Shown: piece by piece, positions 37,934-49,309 of the stretch
Position numbering within the stretch: position 1 is the first letter of the stretch
Layout: every line of letters starts with the position of its first letter
From: Gammaproteobacteria bacterium
GTDB taxonomy: Bacteria; Pseudomonadota; Gammaproteobacteria; UBA6002
Direction: 5' to 3'
Length of the DNA: 64,000 nucleotides
Assembly (NCBI GenBank): GCA_013697705.1
Contig: JACCWJ010000021.1
Span: 1 to 64,000, forward strand
Translations under genes and position numbers: made by a program
Notes under the pieces: model-generated
What the model was told of the DNA's origin: nothing
Databases searched by the model: none
Seen by the model: only the letters and a program-made list of their open reading frames with translations

Positions 37934-39058
37934 ATGACCCAGCTAATGTCTGAAAATAGAATAGCTTATCTCGATGCTGCAAGAACATTTGCTGCATTGA
38001 TGGGAATTGTATTACATGCAGCATGTGGCTATATGAAATTTGCAATTGCAGAATGGCCACGTTACGGAGCTGAGTATAATATTTTTTTTGATTATTTGGT
38101 GGGAATAATCCACTTGATTTATATGCCTGCTTATTTCTTTTTGGCGGGTTTTTTCTGTCACTTGCTAAATAAGAAATTAAAATTTTTGGGTTTCACTGTA
38201 AATCGATTAAAACGCATTGTGCTACCCTTATTAATTTTTTCTACTTTAATCCACTTGCGCTTGTTAATCTCCAGCCTTTTTTTAAATCAAATTCACTCCC
38301 TAAAAGATCTATTGCTAATTTATAATAATGTCTCGTATTTATGGTTTTTAGAGTATCTATTAATCTATTACATTTTTTATCTGTTAATAATGCCATTAAT
38401 GTCTAGAGCGACAATCAGCAGATTGTTCGATGCGCCCACCTCTTATTGGATAAATTCAAGATGGAGCTTTATTACCATTGTAGGGTTGCAGGCTTTATTA
38501 CTTTATTTGAGTAATGCATGGTACATCCCAGTGATACTAAGCATTATTCCTGGTTTTTATTTACTGCTCATGTATGCGATTTATTTTCTGTTAGGCGTAT
38601 TAGTGATGCAGTACAACGTATTCGAGAAATTTTTTCGGGTGCAGCTGAAATATTGTGTGAGTGGATTTATAGTATTCGGGCTATATTTCATTATTATGCA
38701 AACTAAAAGCGATTCTGAAATTATCAGATCTATCGCCATAGTTTTGTACTCTTTCTCAGGATATTTATTGCTCTTAAGTTTTTTTGGCGGATGCGTGAAG
38801 TTTTTCCCCTTGAAAAATAGATTAATACGCTATTGTGCAGATGCTTCTTATTGGATGTATCTGAGTCAAATTTATTTCATTCTTATTGTTCACGATATCA
38901 CGGCCAGATTTTTGAATTCTATTTTTGCGCAGTTTCTTGTGATTTTTGTCGTGACCACTCTGCTAACGCTAATAACCTATCCGGTATTTTTTAGAAGACC
39001 ATCACAATTGCGTGCTAGTTTCCCTCTCACTAGCGTGAGTGTTGGCAAAGGGAATTGA
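37934..39058 (+). CDS. Acyltransferase-3 family membrane protein (OpgC-like)
   Basis: The product has 374 residues with about ten hydrophobic segments. The N-terminal [18 protein letters not shown], with the active-site His, is the acyltransferase-3 signature, and [11 protein letters not shown] follows. It resembles OpgC/MdoC (succinylation of periplasmic glucans) and other O-acyltransferases acting on envelope sugars. Neither opgG nor opgH is nearby. The last 57 bases overlap the 3' end of dxs on the other strand. Acceptor unknown. Confidence 0.82.
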   Translation: MTQLMSENRIAYLDAARTFAALMGIVLHAACGYMKFAIAEWPRYGAEYNIFFDYLVGIIHLIYMPAYFFLAGFFCHLLNKKLKFLGFTVNRLKRIVLPLLIFSTLIHLRLLISSLFLNQIHSLKDLLLIYNNVSYLWFLEYLLIYYIFYLLIMPLMSRATISRLFDAPTSYWINSRWSFITIVGLQALLLYLSNAWYIPVILSIIPGFYLLLMYAIYFLLGVLVMQYNVFEKFFRVQLKYCVSGFIVFGLYFIIMQTKSDSEIIRSIAIVLYSFSGYLLLLSFFGGCVKFFPLKNRLIRYCADASYWMYLSQIYFILIVHDITARFLNSIFAQFLVIFVVTTLLTLITYPVFFRRPSQLRASFPLTSVSVGKGN

Positions 39059-40906
39059 AGACAATTTGTTTAGCACTGCAGAAATAATTCCATGTTCATC
39101 AAGGCCGCATGCACTTAGCATCTTATCGGGGTTACCGTGTTCAATGTAAACGTCGGGTAGGCCTAAATTAAGAATTGGAGGGTGACGATTCAATTTTGTC
39201 AGCGTTTCATTCACTCCACTGCCCGCGCCTCCCATCACAGCGTTTTCTTCAATTGTTACAATAAGTTCGTGTGTATCCGCCATTTGGATGAGCAGATGTT
39301 CATCTAGCGGTTTCACATAACGCATATTCACAACCGTTGCATCCAAATGCTCGCCCGCTTTAAGTGTAGGAGTAACCATCGAACCGAAAGCAAGTAAGCA
39401 TATGCGCTGGCCAGATCGACGAATTTCGCCCTTGCCAATTTCTAGGGGCGTCATCATTTTCGTAAGTGGTTTCCCCGGTCCTGAGCCTCGAGGGTAACGT
39501 ACAGCGGCTGGCCCCGGATAATGGTAGGCGGTGTATAGCATTTGCCAACATTCATCTTCATCCCCCGGAGCTAGAATGATCATATTAGGAATACAGCGCA
39601 GATAAGAGAGATCGAAGCTGCCAGCATGTGTGGGGCCGTCTGCACCCACTAAGCCTGCCCGATCAAGCGCAAAGGTTACATCTAAGTTTTGTATGGCCAC
39701 ATCATGGATGAGCTGATCATAACCCCGTTGTAAAAAAGTTGAATAAATAGCTACTACGGGTTTCATTCCCTGACAGGCCATGCCCGCTGCAAATGTGACG
39801 CAATGTTGTTCTGCGATACCGACGTCACAATAGCGCTCAGTGAATTCCTCGGCAAAACGAGTCATTCCAGATCCTTCGCACATGGCGGGAGTGATGGCAT
39901 AAAGTTTTGAATCGATTTTTGCCATATCACACAACCATTCTCCAAAGACATCTGAATAAGTGGGTTTGGTTATCTTGGCAGGAATTGACGAGGTCGGATT
40001 ATTATTAAAGCCCGATTTAACAGCATGATAAGCAACGGGGTCTGCCTCAGCAGGAGCAAATCCTTTGCCTTTAGTGGTTATGACATGTAAAAATTGTGGC
40101 CCCTTTAGTACTTTCAAATTTTCTAACATGGGAACTAAGGTTTTGAGATCATGACCATCAATCGGACCAAAATAATGAAATCCCAATTCTTCGAATAACG
40201 TGCCGGGTGCAATCATGCCCTTGAGATGCGTTTCTGTGCGTTTCGCTAAGGATTGGATAGGCGGCATTTTTGCCAATACTTTTTTACTGCCTTCGCGCAA
40301 CGTGGTGTATAGTTTTCCTGATAAAATTCGAGCTAGATAATTGTTAAGTGCCCCGACGTTTGGTGAGATAGACATATCATTATCATTCAATATAACCAAA
40401 AGGTCAGCGTCAATACTCCCGGCATGGTTTAGCGCTTCAAAAGCCATCCCCCCGGTTAAGCCACCATCCCCAATAATGGCAACTGATTTATAGTCTTTTC
40501 CCTGCATTTTGGCTGCTATCGCCATGCCTAAGCCAGCACTGATGGAAGTACTAGAATGTCCGACACCAAAAGTATCATAAATGCTTTCTTCTCGTTTCGG
40601 GAAAGGTGCTAAACCATCCGCTTGCTTAATAGTGTGTAGTTGTGATTTGCGACCCGTAAGCACTTTATGCGGATAGGCTTGATGGCCGACATCCCAAATT
40701 AATTTATCTTCGGGGGTATGAAAGACATGATGGAGGGCGATAGTAAGTTCAATTGCCCCTAAGTTAGCAGCAAAGTGTCCACCGCAAATATTTAAAGTTT
40801 CTATTATGTAGTTTCTTAATTCGCGACTAAGTTCTTCAAGTTCATCGATAGTTAATTTTCGTACATCAGAGGGATCATTTATTTTATTCAATAGAGAGTA
40901 TTGCAT
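39002..40906 (-). CDS. dxs: 1-deoxy-D-xylulose-5-phosphate synthase
   Basis: The product has 634 residues. Thiamine-diphosphate enzyme signatures: [13 protein letters not shown], the [18 protein letters not shown] motif with NDNDMSIS, and [18 protein letters not shown]. It condenses pyruvate and glyceraldehyde-3-phosphate in the first step of the MEP isoprenoid route. It follows ispA by 10 bases in the conserved xseB-ispA-dxs operon, and its 3' end overlaps the convergent acyltransferase gene. Confidence 0.97.
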   Translation of the reverse strand: MQYSLLNKINDPSDVRKLTIDELEELSRELRNYIIETLNICGGHFAANLGAIELTIALHHVFHTPEDKLIWDVGHQAYPHKVLTGRKSQLHTIKQADGLAPFPKREESIYDTFGVGHSSTSISAGLGMAIAAKMQGKDYKSVAIIGDGGLTGGMAFEALNHAGSIDADLLVILNDNDMSISPNVGALNNYLARILSGKLYTTLREGSKKVLAKMPPIQSLAKRTETHLKGMIAPGTLFEELGFHYFGPIDGHDLKTLVPMLENLKVLKGPQFLHVITTKGKGFAPAEADPVAYHAVKSGFNNNPTSSIPAKITKPTYSDVFGEWLCDMAKIDSKLYAITPAMCEGSGMTRFAEEFTERYCDVGIAEQHCVTFAAGMACQGMKPVVAIYSTFLQRGYDQLIHDVAIQNLDVTFALDRAGLVGADGPTHAGSFDLSYLRCIPNMIILAPGDEDECWQMLYTAYHYPGPAAVRYPRGSGPGKPLTKMMTPLEIGKGEIRRSGQRICLLAFGSMVTPTLKAGEHLDATVVNMRYVKPLDEHLLIQMADTHELIVTIEENAVMGGAGSGVNETLTKLNRHPPILNLGLPDVYIEHGNPDKMLSACGLDEHGIISAVLNKLSSIPFANTHASERETSTQL

Positions 40907-40916
40907 CGGTAATACC

Positions 40917-41801
40917 TTAGTGATTTCTCAGGATGATAAATTCGGCAAGTGACCTGAGAGAATGCATGTTTTGTCCAAATGGAGTTAACGAATTAAGCGC
41001 TTCCTCGTAAAAAAAAAGCAAACTTTCCTTAGCTTGTTTAAGGCCTTGCATTGTGGTGAAAGTTGCCTTTTTATTGGCATGATCAGTGCCAATTCTTTTA
41101 CCTAGAATTTGGGTGGATCCTTCAGAGTCGAGAATATCATCTTGAATCTGAAAACAAAGTCCAATGTAATTTGAGAATTTCAATAAAGTGTCGAGCACCC
41201 AGCCTTCTTTTAAATGTGCGGTTAACGCAGCTAATTGAATGCAAGCAGTAATAAGGGCACCCGTTTTATGGTGATGAATTGTCTGTAATTGAGCTTTATC
41301 AAGTGCTTGGCCTGTGGCTTTAAGATCCATGGCTTGACCGCCTGCCATACCTCGGGAACCAGAGGCTTTAGCTAAACAACTTACCATGGCCAAGCGTATA
41401 TCGGCTTCCAACCCTGCTGGGGCGGCCACTATTTCAAAGGCCAGGGTTTGGAGTGCATCCCCTGTTAAAATTGCCGTAGCCTCGTCAAAAGCCTTATGAC
41501 AAGTTGGCTTGCCACGTCTTAGGTCATCATTGTCCATCGCGGGTAAGTCATCATGTACTAAAGAATAAGCATGTATAAGCTCGACAGAGCACGCGGCGTA
41601 ATCCAACAGATCAAGGTCTGCTCCCAGGGCCTCTCCCGTTGCATAGACCAATAAGGGTCTAATACGTTTGCCTCCATTTAAGACAGAATACTGCATGGCT
41701 TGATGTAAATGTTGAGGTTCAAGTTGTGGACTAGGCAGGTGACTCTCAAGAAATGAGTTTATACGTTGTTGACGTTCTTCCAGGTAGCTTTTGAAGTTCA
41801 T
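40917..41801 (-). CDS. ispA: Geranyl/farnesyl diphosphate synthase
   Basis: The product has 294 residues. The frame is open to 41843, but the ATG at 41801 (one base after the xseB stop) fits the family start, [13 protein letters not shown]. The aspartate-rich motifs [15 protein letters not shown] and [10 protein letters not shown] are complete, plus GGKRIRPLL. It makes C15 farnesyl diphosphate from IPP and DMAPP. Confidence 0.95.
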   Translation of the reverse strand: MNFKSYLEERQQRINSFLESHLPSPQLEPQHLHQAMQYSVLNGGKRIRPLLVYATGEALGADLDLLDYAACSVELIHAYSLVHDDLPAMDNDDLRRGKPTCHKAFDEATAILTGDALQTLAFEIVAAPAGLEADIRLAMVSCLAKASGSRGMAGGQAMDLKATGQALDKAQLQTIHHHKTGALITACIQLAALTAHLKEGWVLDTLLKFSNYIGLCFQIQDDILDSEGSTQILGKRIGTDHANKKATFTTMQGLKQAKESLLFFYEEALNSLTPFGQNMHSLRSLAEFIILRNH

Positions 41802-41802
41802 T

Positions 41803-42033
41803 TTAATCTTCAGATTTATATTCGTGTAAGGCGAGTTCGCCATTTTTTTCCATTAAAATTTGGACCTTTTGCTCTGCCTCTTGCAGTGCAACCTGGCATC
41901 TACGAGTCAGGCCTATGCCTTTTTCAAAATGTAAGAGGGATTCTTCTAAAGAGAGACCGCCTTGTTCCATTTTATCAACAATTTGGTTGAGGTCTTCCAA
42001 TGCTTTTTCAAAATTAAACGTGTCGCTGGCCAT
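41803..42033 (-). CDS. xseB: Exodeoxyribonuclease VII small subunit
   Basis: The product has 76 residues with the typical FEKALEDLNQIVDKMEQGGLSLEESL, followed by a helix rich in charged residues. It pairs with XseA (not in window) to degrade single-stranded DNA. AGAGGTAATT lies just before the ATG. First gene of xseB-ispA-dxs. Confidence 0.95.
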   Translation of the reverse strand: MASDTFNFEKALEDLNQIVDKMEQGGLSLEESLLHFEKGIGLTRRCQVALQEAEQKVQILMEKNGELALHEYKSED

Positions 42034-42151
42034 AATTACCTCTGTTCAATGGTAAATCCAAAAAGGCATTATACTGATTTTTTGCTGTAACAACGAGTTT
42101 GATGAAATGAAATGTTATCTAGGCAGTGAGATTCGTGAGCAAGAACGTGGA

Positions 42152-42298
42152 TTATTGGCTAGTTTCTCTCTTTACGATATTATCAACAGTATTATCGTGT
42201 AACCATGTATCATAAATTTCTTTAGCTGCGCGAAAATTGTCATTTTGCAAGTAATATAATACTTGTTGTTTTATCGCTTCTGGTAAATGGCCGAACAT
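42152..42298 (-). CDS. Small 48-residue protein, unknown
   Basis: A short frame begins MFGHLPEAIKQQVLYYLQND and ends ETSQ. It has a good ribosome binding site (GAGGTGACAC before the ATG), a balanced amino-acid mix and a predicted pair of helices, so it looks like a real small gene rather than chance. It lies upstream of xseB on the same strand, 118 bases away. No family recognised. The rest of 42034-42646 shows nothing clear. Confidence 0.5.
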   Translation of the reverse strand: MFGHLPEAIKQQVLYYLQNDNFRAAKEIYDTWLHDNTVDNIVKRETSQ

Positions 42299-42646
42299 AT
42301 GTGTCACCTCATTAAAATCTACTAAAAATCAAGCTTAACAAAGAAGCAAGGGTGGGTATGTCAGCTATATAAATAAAGACTTGTAGGATAATTGCCATAT
42401 TGTTCATTTTTTAGCCAATTTCATTATATCTTAAGGTTTTTTGGGGCGAGAATGGCATCTTATCTTAAAAATGTTCGCTTTCGAGCGATTTAAGCGCAAC
42501 CTCCTCTTTCCTCTACCTTTTTTTTAAAATCCCTCCATTTAATGCCAATTTATAGCTTTTTAACCCCCTGTTTCCTGATAAAACCATTAATTGACGCCAA
42601 ATAGCTTTGCTATAGTAATCAAGTAGAGATTGTAAAGGATAAAAAA

Positions 42647-43846
42647 ATGAAAAAGGTTCGCTTATTTGTTTCAGCATTAGTAATGACGGCGATGTCATAC
42701 AACGCGTATGCCTTAAATGCTGAAGAGATTTATAAGAAGGTCAATAAATCTGTATACACCATATATACAGTTAATTTCTATGATAAATCTCCTGAGTCAT
42801 TAGGTAGTGCTATTGCAGTGACGGATCATATTTTGGCAACTAATTGCCATGTTGCTTTAACAGGAAACTATTTAGGCATAGTAATTGAAAAAGAATTTAA
42901 GCTAGGCACTATCTTTTTTAGAGACGTTAATCGAGATATCTGTTTTGTAGAGGTGCCCGGCGTTAAGTTTGAGCCCGTAAAAATCCGTAGTTCACAAGAT
43001 GTTAAAGTCGGAGAACAGGTCTACGCAGTAGGTAATCCAGAAGGTTTAGAAAAATCAATTTCACAAGGGATTATTTCTAATAAAAGAAAAGATCGCGGTG
43101 GCTACATTCTGCAAACCGACGCTTCTGTCTCTTTCGGTTCAAGCGGCGGCGGACTTTTTGATCAACAAGGTCAACTCGTGGGCATAACAAATAGTGTTGA
43201 TAGGCATAGTAAAAATATTGCCTTTGCCCTGCCTACAGAGTGGATAACTCAAATTCTTTTCCCGAAAGTGCTAGCAAACGCAAAAGAGACAACGCAAGCC
43301 GCCCCGTCCTCTCCTGAGAATCCCAAAGCCATTAAAAAAATCGGTACATATGGTAAAGGGAACCTTACCCTCTACCAATATAATCAAAAGTGCTTTGTGT
43401 TATTGACCGGCAAAAATGAGTTCGGTGAAGCCGCGGGGTCTGCTATTTGGTATCCTGAAAAACCCGGCATTATTTTAATTTTTCCCAACTCTACCAATTT
43501 GACCAAGAACTTCCAAATAATGAACACAGCTTTTTATGGCGATCAAGATCAAAGCCCGAGCTACTCTAAAAATTTCCTCTTTTTCGATAAGAAAAAATAT
43601 GAATTAGTAGGGGTGCGAGATGAAAATAGTCGATATCCGCTCTTAGTTACCAAGTTGCCAGAAGATACCAAGAATAAATTACTCCAATCCTCCAATTTTG
43701 AAATCAAATATGAAGATGGGATGACAGTACAGGGTTATGCTAAAACAGCATATAGTTTGGAAGGCTTTAAAGAGGCTATTGAGGCGTATGACCAAAACTG
43801 TAAAGTTAATAAACCTTCCGAAACTCCAGCAACTGAGAAGAAATAA
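42647..43846 (+). CDS. Secreted trypsin-like serine protease with extra C-terminal domain
   Basis: The product has 399 residues with a signal peptide ending at AYA (about 24). The trypsin-like domain (about 25-205) carries a plausible triad: H68 (ATNCHVAL), D97 (NRDICFVEV) and S166 (GSSGGG). Unlike DegP/DegS no PDZ domain is visible. Residues 225-399 form a second, unrecognised domain ending in a Lys/Glu-rich tail. It is monocistronic, just before the giant kinase-cyclase gene. Export to the periplasm is expected; a role in envelope quality control or towards a host is open. Confidence 0.82.
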   Translation: MKKVRLFVSALVMTAMSYNAYALNAEEIYKKVNKSVYTIYTVNFYDKSPESLGSAIAVTDHILATNCHVALTGNYLGIVIEKEFKLGTIFFRDVNRDICFVEVPGVKFEPVKIRSSQDVKVGEQVYAVGNPEGLEKSISQGIISNKRKDRGGYILQTDASVSFGSSGGGLFDQQGQLVGITNSVDRHSKNIAFALPTEWITQILFPKVLANAKETTQAAPSSPENPKAIKKIGTYGKGNLTLYQYNQKCFVLLTGKNEFGEAAGSAIWYPEKPGIILIFPNSTNLTKNFQIMNTAFYGDQDQSPSYSKNFLFFDKKKYELVGVRDENSRYPLLVTKLPEDTKNKLLQSSNFEIKYEDGMTVQGYAKTAYSLEGFKEAIEAYDQNCKVNKPSETPATEKK

Positions 43847-44027
43847 CTTAAGCGAGGTTAAAATCGGGCGCTGTAGCCTACTGTAAAGTGATTGTTAACC
43901 TCATAAGCTCTCACGATCAAAGGCTAAAGGCTACTCCCACAAATTGAAAATTCCTCGAGTACTATACTTAATTGAATAGGGCGTAACCGTAGAAATCCTA
44001 TTGTTAACTGTTATCTAGGATTAATGA

Positions 44028-47000
44028 ATGATTGCCATACCAGGATACGAAATTACAGAGCAAATCTACGAAGGTGATATGACACTTGTTTTAAGAGGTA
44101 AACGAGAGCCTGATAATTTGCCCGTAATTGTCAAAATTTTGAATATGGAAAACCCCCCCTTCGAAAAAGTTGCGGCCTTCAAACACGAAGCACGCACCAT
44201 GACAAATTTGGAAATGTTAACCTGTGTACCAAAGGTTTATGAATTAAAAAAATATTATGATTCATGGATGATGGTTTTTGAGGATATACAAGGCCAAACA
44301 CTAGCCTATTATATTGCCAAGAAAACCTTTAATGTTTTCGACTTTTTGGATTTGACTATTAATATTGTTTCCGCTTTGGAGCAAGTTCATAAAAAAGGTA
44401 TCGTACACAAAGACATTAATCCATTTAATATTGTCTGGAATCCACAAAGCAATAAATTACAAATTATAGATTTTGGTATCGCAAGTAATCTTTCTCATGA
44501 AAATGTGGATCACAAAAATATCAATATGCTGGAAGGTACCTTGTCATATTTGTCGCCTGAGCAGACAGGTAGGATGAACCGATTGATCGATCATCGCAGT
44601 GACTTCTACTCTCTAGGAATTACAGCATATCAAATGTTGACAGGGCAGCTGCCGTTCGATTCAGAAGATCCGTTGGAATTGATTCATCAGCATATCGTCA
44701 AGATACCAGTGCCTCCTCATGAAATTAATAATGAAATCCCCGAAATGCTTTCCGCCATTATTATGAAGTTAATCGCTAAGAAGGCTGAAGATCGTTACCA
44801 AACAGAATATGGTATTAAATATGATCTCCTGCATTGTCTGCGTGAATTAAGAAAACGCGGCACGATTGACACATTTGACGTGGGTAAAAAAGATTTAATT
44901 TCAGGATTTGAGCTGCCGCAAAAATTATATGGACGAGAAGAAGAAATAAAAACGTTGATGAATGTTTTTGAAAACGTTTGTTTAAGTAGTCGTGAGGTGG
45001 CCGTTATTTCAGGCTATGCAGGGATTGGTAAATCTACTTTAATTAATGAACTTTATAAATCTATTGTGGCAAAAAGGGGTTATTTGATTCAGGGAAAATT
45101 TGATCAATTTCAGAGAAATCTCCCCTGTTTAGCTTTGAGTCGAATGTTGCAAGATTATGTCGACCAAGTATTGACCGAGAGTTTTGAGCAGCGTGCTGAA
45201 TGGAAAAACAAAATACTGGGTGCAGTAGGGGAGAATGGTCAAATACTCATTGAGCATGCTCCCTCGATGGAATTAATCATCGGAAAACAACCGCCACTGA
45301 TGGAGCTGGATCCGGCTGCTGCCGAAAGTCGATTTTTATATGTCATTAAAAATGTGGTGCAAGTTTTAGCACAAAAGGAACATCCCTTTGTTATTTTTTG
45401 GGATGATATTCAGTGGGCTGATAGTATTTCATTTAAGCTATTAGAGGTATTGTTACTCCAAACCACCGGCTACCTATTTTATGTTTTTTGTTATAGAGAC
45501 AATGAGGTGGATGAGGGGCATCCCTTCAAGCTAATTTTAAATCGTGTTGAGCGAGAGCTGCCTCTCTATAAAATTCAGTTGAAACCTTTAAGTCTTGAAG
45601 CGGTATCACAATTAATCGCCGACACCTTGCATACTGAAAAAGAAGAGGTTAAAGCGCTGGCAGAAATTTGCTATACAAAAACAAGTGGCAATCCATTTTT
45701 CCTTAATCAACTGATAAAAGTTCTGTATAACAAAAAGATTATATATTTTGAAACGGCTAAAGGCAGATGGACATGGGATGTCTCAATGATTAACGAGCAG
45801 TCAGTTGCTGACAATGTCTTGGAGTTATTGTTGGCAAGGTTGGATGCATTGAATGAACATTCTCGTATTGCATTAAATTATGCTTCATGTTTAGGAAACA
45901 TGTTTGACTTAAAGACAACGGCTACCCTGTTAAATCGTTCGGAGCATGAAACCGCGCAATTGTTGGATGAAGCACTACGGGAAAATTATTTGATTCCCTT
46001 AAATGATAACTATCGCTATGCGATGGAAACGGAAGGGTCAGGAACCGTCTATCGGTTCGCGCATGAAAAAATTCGTGAAGTAATTTATGAAAAAATAAGC
46101 GCAGAAAAGAAAGGTGAGATCAATCTTAGAATTGGGCGGTTACTTAAAAATGTCACCTTAGAGAGTGAGCTTGAAAATAAAGTTATTGCTATTGCAGATC
46201 ATTTTAACCGCGGGATACATTTAATTACTGACGAAAATGAAAAATATGAATTAGTAACACTTAATCTTAAAGCAGGAATTAAGGCTAAACACTCACAGGC
46301 TTTTGAGCAAGCTTCCTACTATCTAGAAACGGGTATTTCGCTACTAAAAGAGAGTGATTGGAATGACCGATATGATATAGCCTTAAGTCTATATACGGAA
46401 GCGGCGGAAGTTAATAGCTTTTTGGCTAACTATGAAAAAATGCAGTTTTTTAATGATGTGGTGATCAGCAAAGCCAGGTCGATACTTGATTTGACTAAAA
46501 TCTATCGTATAAAAATATCGGCTGAAATAGCGCGGGGTAATTTAACGGATGCAATTAGAGTTGGACAGCAGTTTTTAAAAAAAATGAATTATAATCTGCC
46601 ATTTCATCCTGGCAACCTTCAAGTGATACGCGCAGTGATTAGGGCTAGACTTGCAAGTCGCAAAGTGAAGCCCGAAGAGGTGATGAATCTGCCCACACTA
46701 AAAAACGATAAGATGAAGGCAATACAGCAAATTATGTTAGATCTTGCGGCGCCTAGTTTTCAGGCCCAACCCGAACTTTCTATTATACTTTTTTCTGAAG
46801 TATTTCGCATTACTGTTAAGTATGGCGTCTCTGAATTTACTCCCTATAGTTTTATGTGTTATGCGATTGTTCTCGGCGGTATTTTACGAGATTACGAAGG
46901 TGCTTATAAATTCGCAAAATTGGCTATTGAACTGATTCCAAAATTTGAAGCCAAAGCGTATCAGGCGAAAATATTGTTTACCTATTATTTTTTCGTTAGC

Positions 47001-49277
47001 CATTTAAAAAATTATTACAAAGATGATGTTGATCTTTTAAAGGATGCATATTATAGCGGCTTGGAAGTGGGTGATTTAGAGTATGCTATTTATGGATTAT
47101 CTTTTCCGAGTGCCGTTTATCTTTTTGGGTCAGACCACCTTCAAACAGTGGCAGACCATTCGAATAAAACTGCTGAATACATGATGAAATTCAATAAAGA
47201 TTTCAAAATGGTCACCTATCATTTAATCCATTTACAGCTGATGACTAATCTTTTAGGGAAAAATAGCGGCTCCCCCTCTAGTTTTACTGGTCCCTTTTAC
47301 AATGAGAACGAACAAGTGCCGCTCCATCTTGCCAATCAAGATATTTTGGGTTTGGCTTTTCTTTATATTCATAAATTAATGATGGCGTATTTGTTTGGCG
47401 ACATGGATTCGGCGGTGCAGTTTATTAATCAAGAAAAACCCTATGCCAAAGTATTATTATCCTGTTTTCACTATCCCATTTATTTGTTTTATGCCTTGTT
47501 AACTGATATTGCAGTGTATCCAGAAATGAAATTGACTGACAAGCTAAAAGTCCGAGTCCGCATTGCAATGAATCTTTATAATCTGGGTAAACTGGCAAAA
47601 TCAGCGCCTATGAATTATCGGCATAAATATTGTCTCGTTAAAGCAGAGCTCTATAGAATAAAAGGTAACTATGAAAAAGCACTTGATTACTATGAGGATG
47701 CAATTCAATTTGCTCACGAAAATGAGTTTATAAATGATGAGGCTTTGGCAAAGGAGCTGACTGCCAAGTTTTATTTTCAATCAAACAAGGAAAAAGTGGG
47801 GAAAATTTATTTGTTTGATGCCTTTTATAGTTATTCTCTGTGGGGAGCCACTGCAAAATTGGATCAGCTAAAAACGGATTATCCTTGGCTGGCGAAAGCA
47901 TTGCTGCAGCCACATTTATTTGGTTTTTTATCTGCCCTTACCTCTAAGACCTATAAGACCGATGAATTAGATTACGGTTCTGCTATGAAGGCTTCGGTTA
48001 CTATCGCAAGTGAAATCGTTCTTCCAAAATTGATTGCTAGATTATTGGAGATTCTTACTGAGAATATCGGAGCGGAAAGATGCGTCTTGCTCTATCAACA
48101 AAATGATAAGTTGATGGTAGAAGGTGAATTCAATTCCCAACAAAAAATACTTTCTTTGATGCAGTCTATTCCTTTAGAGTCAGATCAGTTGGAGTTGCCG
48201 TTAACGATTATTCAATATGTAAATAGTACGCATGAAAGCCTGCTGCTTGATAATGCGTCTGAAGTAAAACAATTCATGCGGGATATGTACATTATTAAAC
48301 AAGCGCCCAAGTCAGTATTATGTTTCCCTATCCTTTATCAAGGAAGATTGCTTGGAATTTTATATTTCGAAAATAATATGTCAACAGCCGCGTTTACACC
48401 GCAACGTCTGGAGTTTTTAAAAGTATTATCCTCTCAAATAGCGATATCAATTGAAAATGCTCGCCTTTATTATAATTTTGAACGATTTGTTCCAAAACAG
48501 TTTTTGGAATTATTAGGAAAAGAAGATCTGTCATCGGTGAAATTAGGTGATAGTATTCAAAAAAATATTACCGTTTTATTCACCGATATTCGCGGCTTTA
48601 CTACCTTAACTGAGCAACAAAATGTAGCGTATGTGTTTGATCTACTCAATCAATACTTAAGTTATGTAGAGCCTATTATCACTCAACATAACGGGTTTAT
48701 AGATAAGTTTATTGGGGACGCAATCATGGCGTTATTTCCCCGAAATGCAGACGATGCGGTTAATGCTGCTATTGAAATACAAGACAAACTCATCCATTTT
48801 AATTCTCAACATAATATTGCGTTGGCAGGGGGAATTGGTATTAGCACCGGACTTTGTATGTTAGGCACAGTAGGCAGTAGTAAACGTATGGATGGAACCG
48901 TCATAAGTGATACCGTGAATACTGCCTCACGCATAGAAAATTTAAACAAGACGTATAACACCACGTTATTAATTAGCGAGCAAACCAGAATAAAATTGCA
49001 GGATGCTCAGAAGTATTCGTTACGCTTTATTGGCAAAGTTAAGCTTAGAGGTAAACAATCTGAGAATTTAATATGGGAAGTTCTCGATGGGTTACCTGAA
49101 CATCTTAAGGAAAAAAGATTTGCCACGCTCTCTCGCTATGAACAAGCAGTTCAATACTATAATGACGGTGATTACAAGGAAGCAAGAACTCTATTGCTCG
49201 ACTGTCACAAGGAAGATCCCGATGATGAAGTTATTGAGTTGCTATTAAAAAGCGTTGAGCAAAATCTAGGTTTCTAA
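44028..49277 (+). CDS. Ser/Thr kinase - AAA ATPase - helical repeat - GAF - adenylate/guanylate cyclase fusion
   Basis: The product has 1749 residues and no signal or membrane segment. The kinase is at about 5-275, with K36, HKD at 127-129, N134 and DFG at 148-150. An AAA/STAND ATPase starts at about 300, with Walker A GYAGIGKST (K335) and an acidic Walker B-like FWDDIQWAD near 460. Then follow about 650 residues of helical (TPR-like) repeats, a GAF domain at about 1320-1485, and a class III cyclase with both metal aspartates D1520 (FTDIRGF) and D1564 (GDAIMALF). A short TPR-like tail closes it. The first part resembles large cyanobacterial kinase-ATPase-GAF proteins that end in a histidine kinase; here a cyclase replaces it. 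It probably makes cAMP in response to a small ligand. AGGATTA precedes the ATG. Confidence 0.88.
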   Translation: MIAIPGYEITEQIYEGDMTLVLRGKREPDNLPVIVKILNMENPPFEKVAAFKHEARTMTNLEMLTCVPKVYELKKYYDSWMMVFEDIQGQTLAYYIAKKTFNVFDFLDLTINIVSALEQVHKKGIVHKDINPFNIVWNPQSNKLQIIDFGIASNLSHENVDHKNINMLEGTLSYLSPEQTGRMNRLIDHRSDFYSLGITAYQMLTGQLPFDSEDPLELIHQHIVKIPVPPHEINNEIPEMLSAIIMKLIAKKAEDRYQTEYGIKYDLLHCLRELRKRGTIDTFDVGKKDLISGFELPQKLYGREEEIKTLMNVFENVCLSSREVAVISGYAGIGKSTLINELYKSIVAKRGYLIQGKFDQFQRNLPCLALSRMLQDYVDQVLTESFEQRAEWKNKILGAVGENGQILIEHAPSMELIIGKQPPLMELDPAAAESRFLYVIKNVVQVLAQKEHPFVIFWDDIQWADSISFKLLEVLLLQTTGYLFYVFCYRDNEVDEGHPFKLILNRVERELPLYKIQLKPLSLEAVSQLIADTLHTEKEEVKALAEICYTKTSGNPFFLNQLIKVLYNKKIIYFETAKGRWTWDVSMINEQSVADNVLELLLARLDALNEHSRIALNYASCLGNMFDLKTTATLLNRSEHETAQLLDEALRENYLIPLNDNYRYAMETEGSGTVYRFAHEKIREVIYEKISAEKKGEINLRIGRLLKNVTLESELENKVIAIADHFNRGIHLITDENEKYELVTLNLKAGIKAKHSQAFEQASYYLETGISLLKESDWNDRYDIALSLYTEAAEVNSFLANYEKMQFFNDVVISKARSILDLTKIYRIKISAEIARGNLTDAIRVGQQFLKKMNYNLPFHPGNLQVIRAVIRARLASRKVKPEEVMNLPTLKNDKMKAIQQIMLDLAAPSFQAQPELSIILFSEVFRITVKYGVSEFTPYSFMCYAIVLGGILRDYEGAYKFAKLAIELIPKFEAKAYQAKILFTYYFFVSHLKNYYKDDVDLLKDAYYSGLEVGDLEYAIYGLSFPSAVYLFGSDHLQTVADHSNKTAEYMMKFNKDFKMVTYHLIHLQLMTNLLGKNSGSPSSFTGPFYNENEQVPLHLANQDILGLAFLYIHKLMMAYLFGDMDSAVQFINQEKPYAKVLLSCFHYPIYLFYALLTDIAVYPEMKLTDKLKVRVRIAMNLYNLGKLAKSAPMNYRHKYCLVKAELYRIKGNYEKALDYYEDAIQFAHENEFINDEALAKELTAKFYFQSNKEKVGKIYLFDAFYSYSLWGATAKLDQLKTDYPWLAKALLQPHLFGFLSALTSKTYKTDELDYGSAMKASVTIASEIVLPKLIARLLEILTENIGAERCVLLYQQNDKLMVEGEFNSQQKILSLMQSIPLESDQLELPLTIIQYVNSTHESLLLDNASEVKQFMRDMYIIKQAPKSVLCFPILYQGRLLGILYFENNMSTAAFTPQRLEFLKVLSSQIAISIENARLYYNFERFVPKQFLELLGKEDLSSVKLGDSIQKNITVLFTDIRGFTTLTEQQNVAYVFDLLNQYLSYVEPIITQHNGFIDKFIGDAIMALFPRNADDAVNAAIEIQDKLIHFNSQHNIALAGGIGISTGLCMLGTVGSSKRMDGTVISDTVNTASRIENLNKTYNTTLLISEQTRIKLQDAQKYSLRFIGKVKLRGKQSENLIWEVLDGLPEHLKEKRFATLSRYEQAVQYYNDGDYKEARTLLLDCHKEDPDDEVIELLLKSVEQNLGF

Positions 49278-49309
49278 GTCAATGATTGACTCTCTAGAGG
49301 CTGAACAGT

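Noticed and set aside
42513-42698. Minus-strand frame of 61 codons before the protease gene
   Set aside because: It overlaps the protease promoter and start in antisense; no ribosome binding site or domain seen.
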